This document shows positions 5,228-7,007 of a stretch of DNA of 7,007 nucleotides, piece by piece. The position numbers and the translations under genes are program-made. The first letter of the stretch is position 1; each line of letters opens with the position of its first letter. The notes beneath the pieces were generated by a model that did no database searches, was not told the origin of the DNA, and worked only from the letters and a program-made list of their open reading frames with translations. The DNA comes from JACMIU01 sp043763605. Lineage in GTDB: Bacteria; Armatimonadota; Armatimonadia; Armatimonadales; Armatimonadaceae. The stretch lies in assembly GCA_043763605.1 (NCBI GenBank), contig JAYULM010000470.1, forward strand, positions 1 to 7,007, in the 5' to 3' direction.

Positions 5228-6994
5228 ATGAAATTGACCCAACAGGAATTGGAAACCCACCTCTGGGGTGCGGCGAATATTTTGCGCGGCAAAACTGCCG
5301 GGCAGGACTACAAAAACTATATCCTCTCGCTGATGTTCTATAAGCGGCTGTGCGATCAGTGTGAGAACGAGGCGGACGATGCCATTGCGGAGCAGGAACG
5401 CATCCAGGGGCGGGCGTTTTCGGAAGGGCAAAAAGCGGCTTTCCGGGCGCGGGACAATCACCGGTTTTCGATCCCCGACGGGGCGCGTTGGGGCGATGTG
5501 GTGGCGACTTCGACCGAGATCGGGGCGAAACTGACCGGGGCGATGCAGGCGATTTCACAGGCGAACGAGGAGTTGCGCGGCGTGTTTACCGTGGACTGGA
5601 ACCAGCCCGCCCCGGACGCGAGTGGCAAGAAACTGATCCCCAACGAAGTCGTTCACGCCCTGATCCAGCATTTCGACGAGAAAGATCTTTCCAACAACAG
5701 CGTCCCCGCCGATATTCTGGGGCGGGCGTATGAATACCTGATCAAGAAGTTCGCCGACGACGCCGGGGCGAAGGCGGGCGAGTTCTTCACGCCGCCGGAA
5801 GTGGTAGACACGCTGGTTCGGATTCTGGAACCGCAGCCGGGCGACACGATCTATGACCCGACGTGCGGGAGCGGCGGAATGCTGGTGCATAGCGCGGATT
5901 TCCTCAAAGAGTCGGGGCACCGCGTCACCACGGCGCGGTATTTCGGGCAGGAAATGAACTGGGGCAACTACGCTATCGGCAAGATCAACTCCGTTCTGCA
6001 CGGGTTGGAAGCGGATATTCGCGGCGGGGCAAGTACGATCACCGACCCGCAGTTCCTGGATAGCGGTAGCGTGAAGAAGTTCTCGCTGGTGCTGGCGAAC
6101 TTTCCGTTCTCGGACGAGTTCTGGTGGCTGAAACCGGAGCAACAAACCGACGACAAAAAGAAGCGCGACAAACTGAAAGCCGAGGTTTTCGGGAAAGGAA
6201 CGTACAAGGACGCGTTTCACCGGTTCGGCGTGGGAACCGGGTACCACGCGCCCCCGGCGGGCTACGGCGACTATGCGTTCATCCTGCACATTCTGGCGTC
6301 GCTGAGCGATACCGGGCGGGCAGGAGTCGTGTGTCCGCAGGGCGTTCTGTTTCGCGGTCAACCGGAGGTAGAGGAAGAAACCTGCGAGTTCAAACCGAAC
6401 GGCGACCCGATCATCAAGCGGCGCAAGGCGGATGACGAGCAAATCATCCGGCAGTCGCTTTTAGACGCGGGTTTGGTGGACGCCGTGATCTCGCTCCCGC
6501 TGAACGTGTTCTACGGCGCGGGGGTCCCGGCGTGCCTGCTGATCCTGCGCAAAGACCGCCCGGCGGCGCGGCGCGATTCGGTCCTACTGGTGTACGCCGC
6601 GCGACACTACCGCGAGCTGTCGGCGCAGAACCAGTTGCGCCCGCAGGACGTGATGCGGATGCTGGTGCATTACCACGCCTACGGCGACGCGGCGAAGGTC
6701 GCGGGACTGGCGGACAAACACGCGGCGCGAATCCGGGAGGATATTACGCGGGCGGAAGGCGTCGAGGCGGACCGGCTGACGGCGGAATATCTCCCCCATC
6801 AGATGCAGCGCGACGAACTCACGACGCAGATCGTAGCGGTGACGGAAGAAATCAAGGAACTGACGGACAAGACGAAGCGCAAGGCGGCGGAAACGAAGCG
6901 GACGAAGTTAAGACCTGATGCGAAATTGTTGTCCCTTTCACCTTCCGAGAAAGCCAAGCAATTTCTTGAAGCGATCTTCCTTATGCGAGGCTAA
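5228..6994 (+). CDS. hsdM: type I restriction-modification DNA methyltransferase subunit HsdM
   Basis: A 588-aa N6-adenine methyltransferase subunit that, with two-target-domain HsdS, methylates an asymmetric split site, and with HsdR would restrict DNA. Residues 1-45 (LETHLWGAANILRGK, DYKNYILSLMFYKRL) form the HsdM N-terminal helical domain. GEFFTPPEVVDTL (184-196) is the conserved entry to the catalytic domain, and DPTCGSGGM (210-218) is SAM motif I. Motif IV reads NFPF (291-294) rather than the usual NPPF/NPPY. A helical, charged tail (about 515-570) would contact HsdS. ATG 5228 fits the family start; the in-frame TTG 5216 is only 2 nt from GAAGGA. Length is normal to slightly long. The final ~30 codons and following bases have clearly lower GC (about 46% over 6901-7007), so the true C-terminus may be disrupted. 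HsdS and HsdR are not in the window; only 13 nt follow the stop. Confidence 0.93.
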   Translation: MKLTQQELETHLWGAANILRGKTAGQDYKNYILSLMFYKRLCDQCENEADDAIAEQERIQGRAFSEGQKAAFRARDNHRFSIPDGARWGDVVATSTEIGAKLTGAMQAISQANEELRGVFTVDWNQPAPDASGKKLIPNEVVHALIQHFDEKDLSNNSVPADILGRAYEYLIKKFADDAGAKAGEFFTPPEVVDTLVRILEPQPGDTIYDPTCGSGGMLVHSADFLKESGHRVTTARYFGQEMNWGNYAIGKINSVLHGLEADIRGGASTITDPQFLDSGSVKKFSLVLANFPFSDEFWWLKPEQQTDDKKKRDKLKAEVFGKGTYKDAFHRFGVGTGYHAPPAGYGDYAFILHILASLSDTGRAGVVCPQGVLFRGQPEVEEETCEFKPNGDPIIKRRKADDEQIIRQSLLDAGLVDAVISLPLNVFYGAGVPACLLILRKDRPAARRDSVLLVYAARHYRELSAQNQLRPQDVMRMLVHYHAYGDAAKVAGLADKHAARIREDITRAEGVEADRLTAEYLPHQMQRDELTTQIVAVTEEIKELTDKTKRKAAETKRTKLRPDAKLLSLSPSEKAKQFLEAIFLMRG

Positions 6995-7007
6995 ACTTCC
7001 CTGACGA

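Noticed and set aside
5555..6442. 295-codon minus-strand frame inside hsdM
   Set aside because: Overlaps the conserved catalytic core of HsdM on the other strand; no independent start signal or motif.
3698..6994. DUF58 plus hsdM as one defence operon
   Set aside because: The genes are divergent with separate promoters, and DUF58 has no established role with type I restriction-modification; I see no basis for a joint system.

Overview
The window is high-GC bacterial DNA (about 60-65% GC by eye; not computed) carrying two unrelated functional blocks. The organism cannot be fixed from this window. The gene content (a type III polyketide synthase with its own methyltransferase and flavin hydroxylase, a DUF58 protein and a type I restriction-modification system), and G/T-rich palindromic repeats between and even inside genes, would suit a large-genome environmental bacterium. 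Planctomycetota of the Gemmata group is my best but weak guess; Armatimonadota or Chloroflexota are possible.

Layout. Positions 1-441 have no convincing gene. They hold a long, nearly perfect inverted repeat (51-220, arms of 61 nt with one mismatch), itself built of small hairpins, and a doubtful reverse-strand reading frame. Next is a compact three-gene operon on the + strand: type III polyketide synthase (442-1590), class I SAM methyltransferase (1594-2298) and class A FAD monooxygenase (2291-3571). The last two genes overlap by 8 nt. A second palindrome (2279-2397), made of 7-nt AGTGGNN units, sits exactly on this junction and is translated into the end of one protein and the start of the next.

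A third palindrome (3584-3640) fills the gap between the operon and a convergent minus-strand gene for a DUF58/VWA-like membrane-anchored protein (3698-5026). That gene diverges from hsdM (5228-6994), the methyltransferase subunit of a type I restriction-modification system. The divergent gap carries a TATAAT hexamer on each strand. No hsdS or hsdR lies inside the window, and base composition drops in the last ~100 nt.

How the genes work together: the synthase would build an aromatic or pyrone polyketide on a (probably fatty) acyl starter. The methyltransferase and monooxygenase would then O- or C-methylate it and hydroxylate the ring, by analogy with the synthase-methyltransferase-monooxygenase logic of the Streptomyces Srs phenolic-lipid pathway. 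DUF58 and hsdM appear functionally unrelated to this operon. I see no clear case for a wholly new system. The most unusual signals are the three palindromes and the repeat-encoded start of the monooxygenase.
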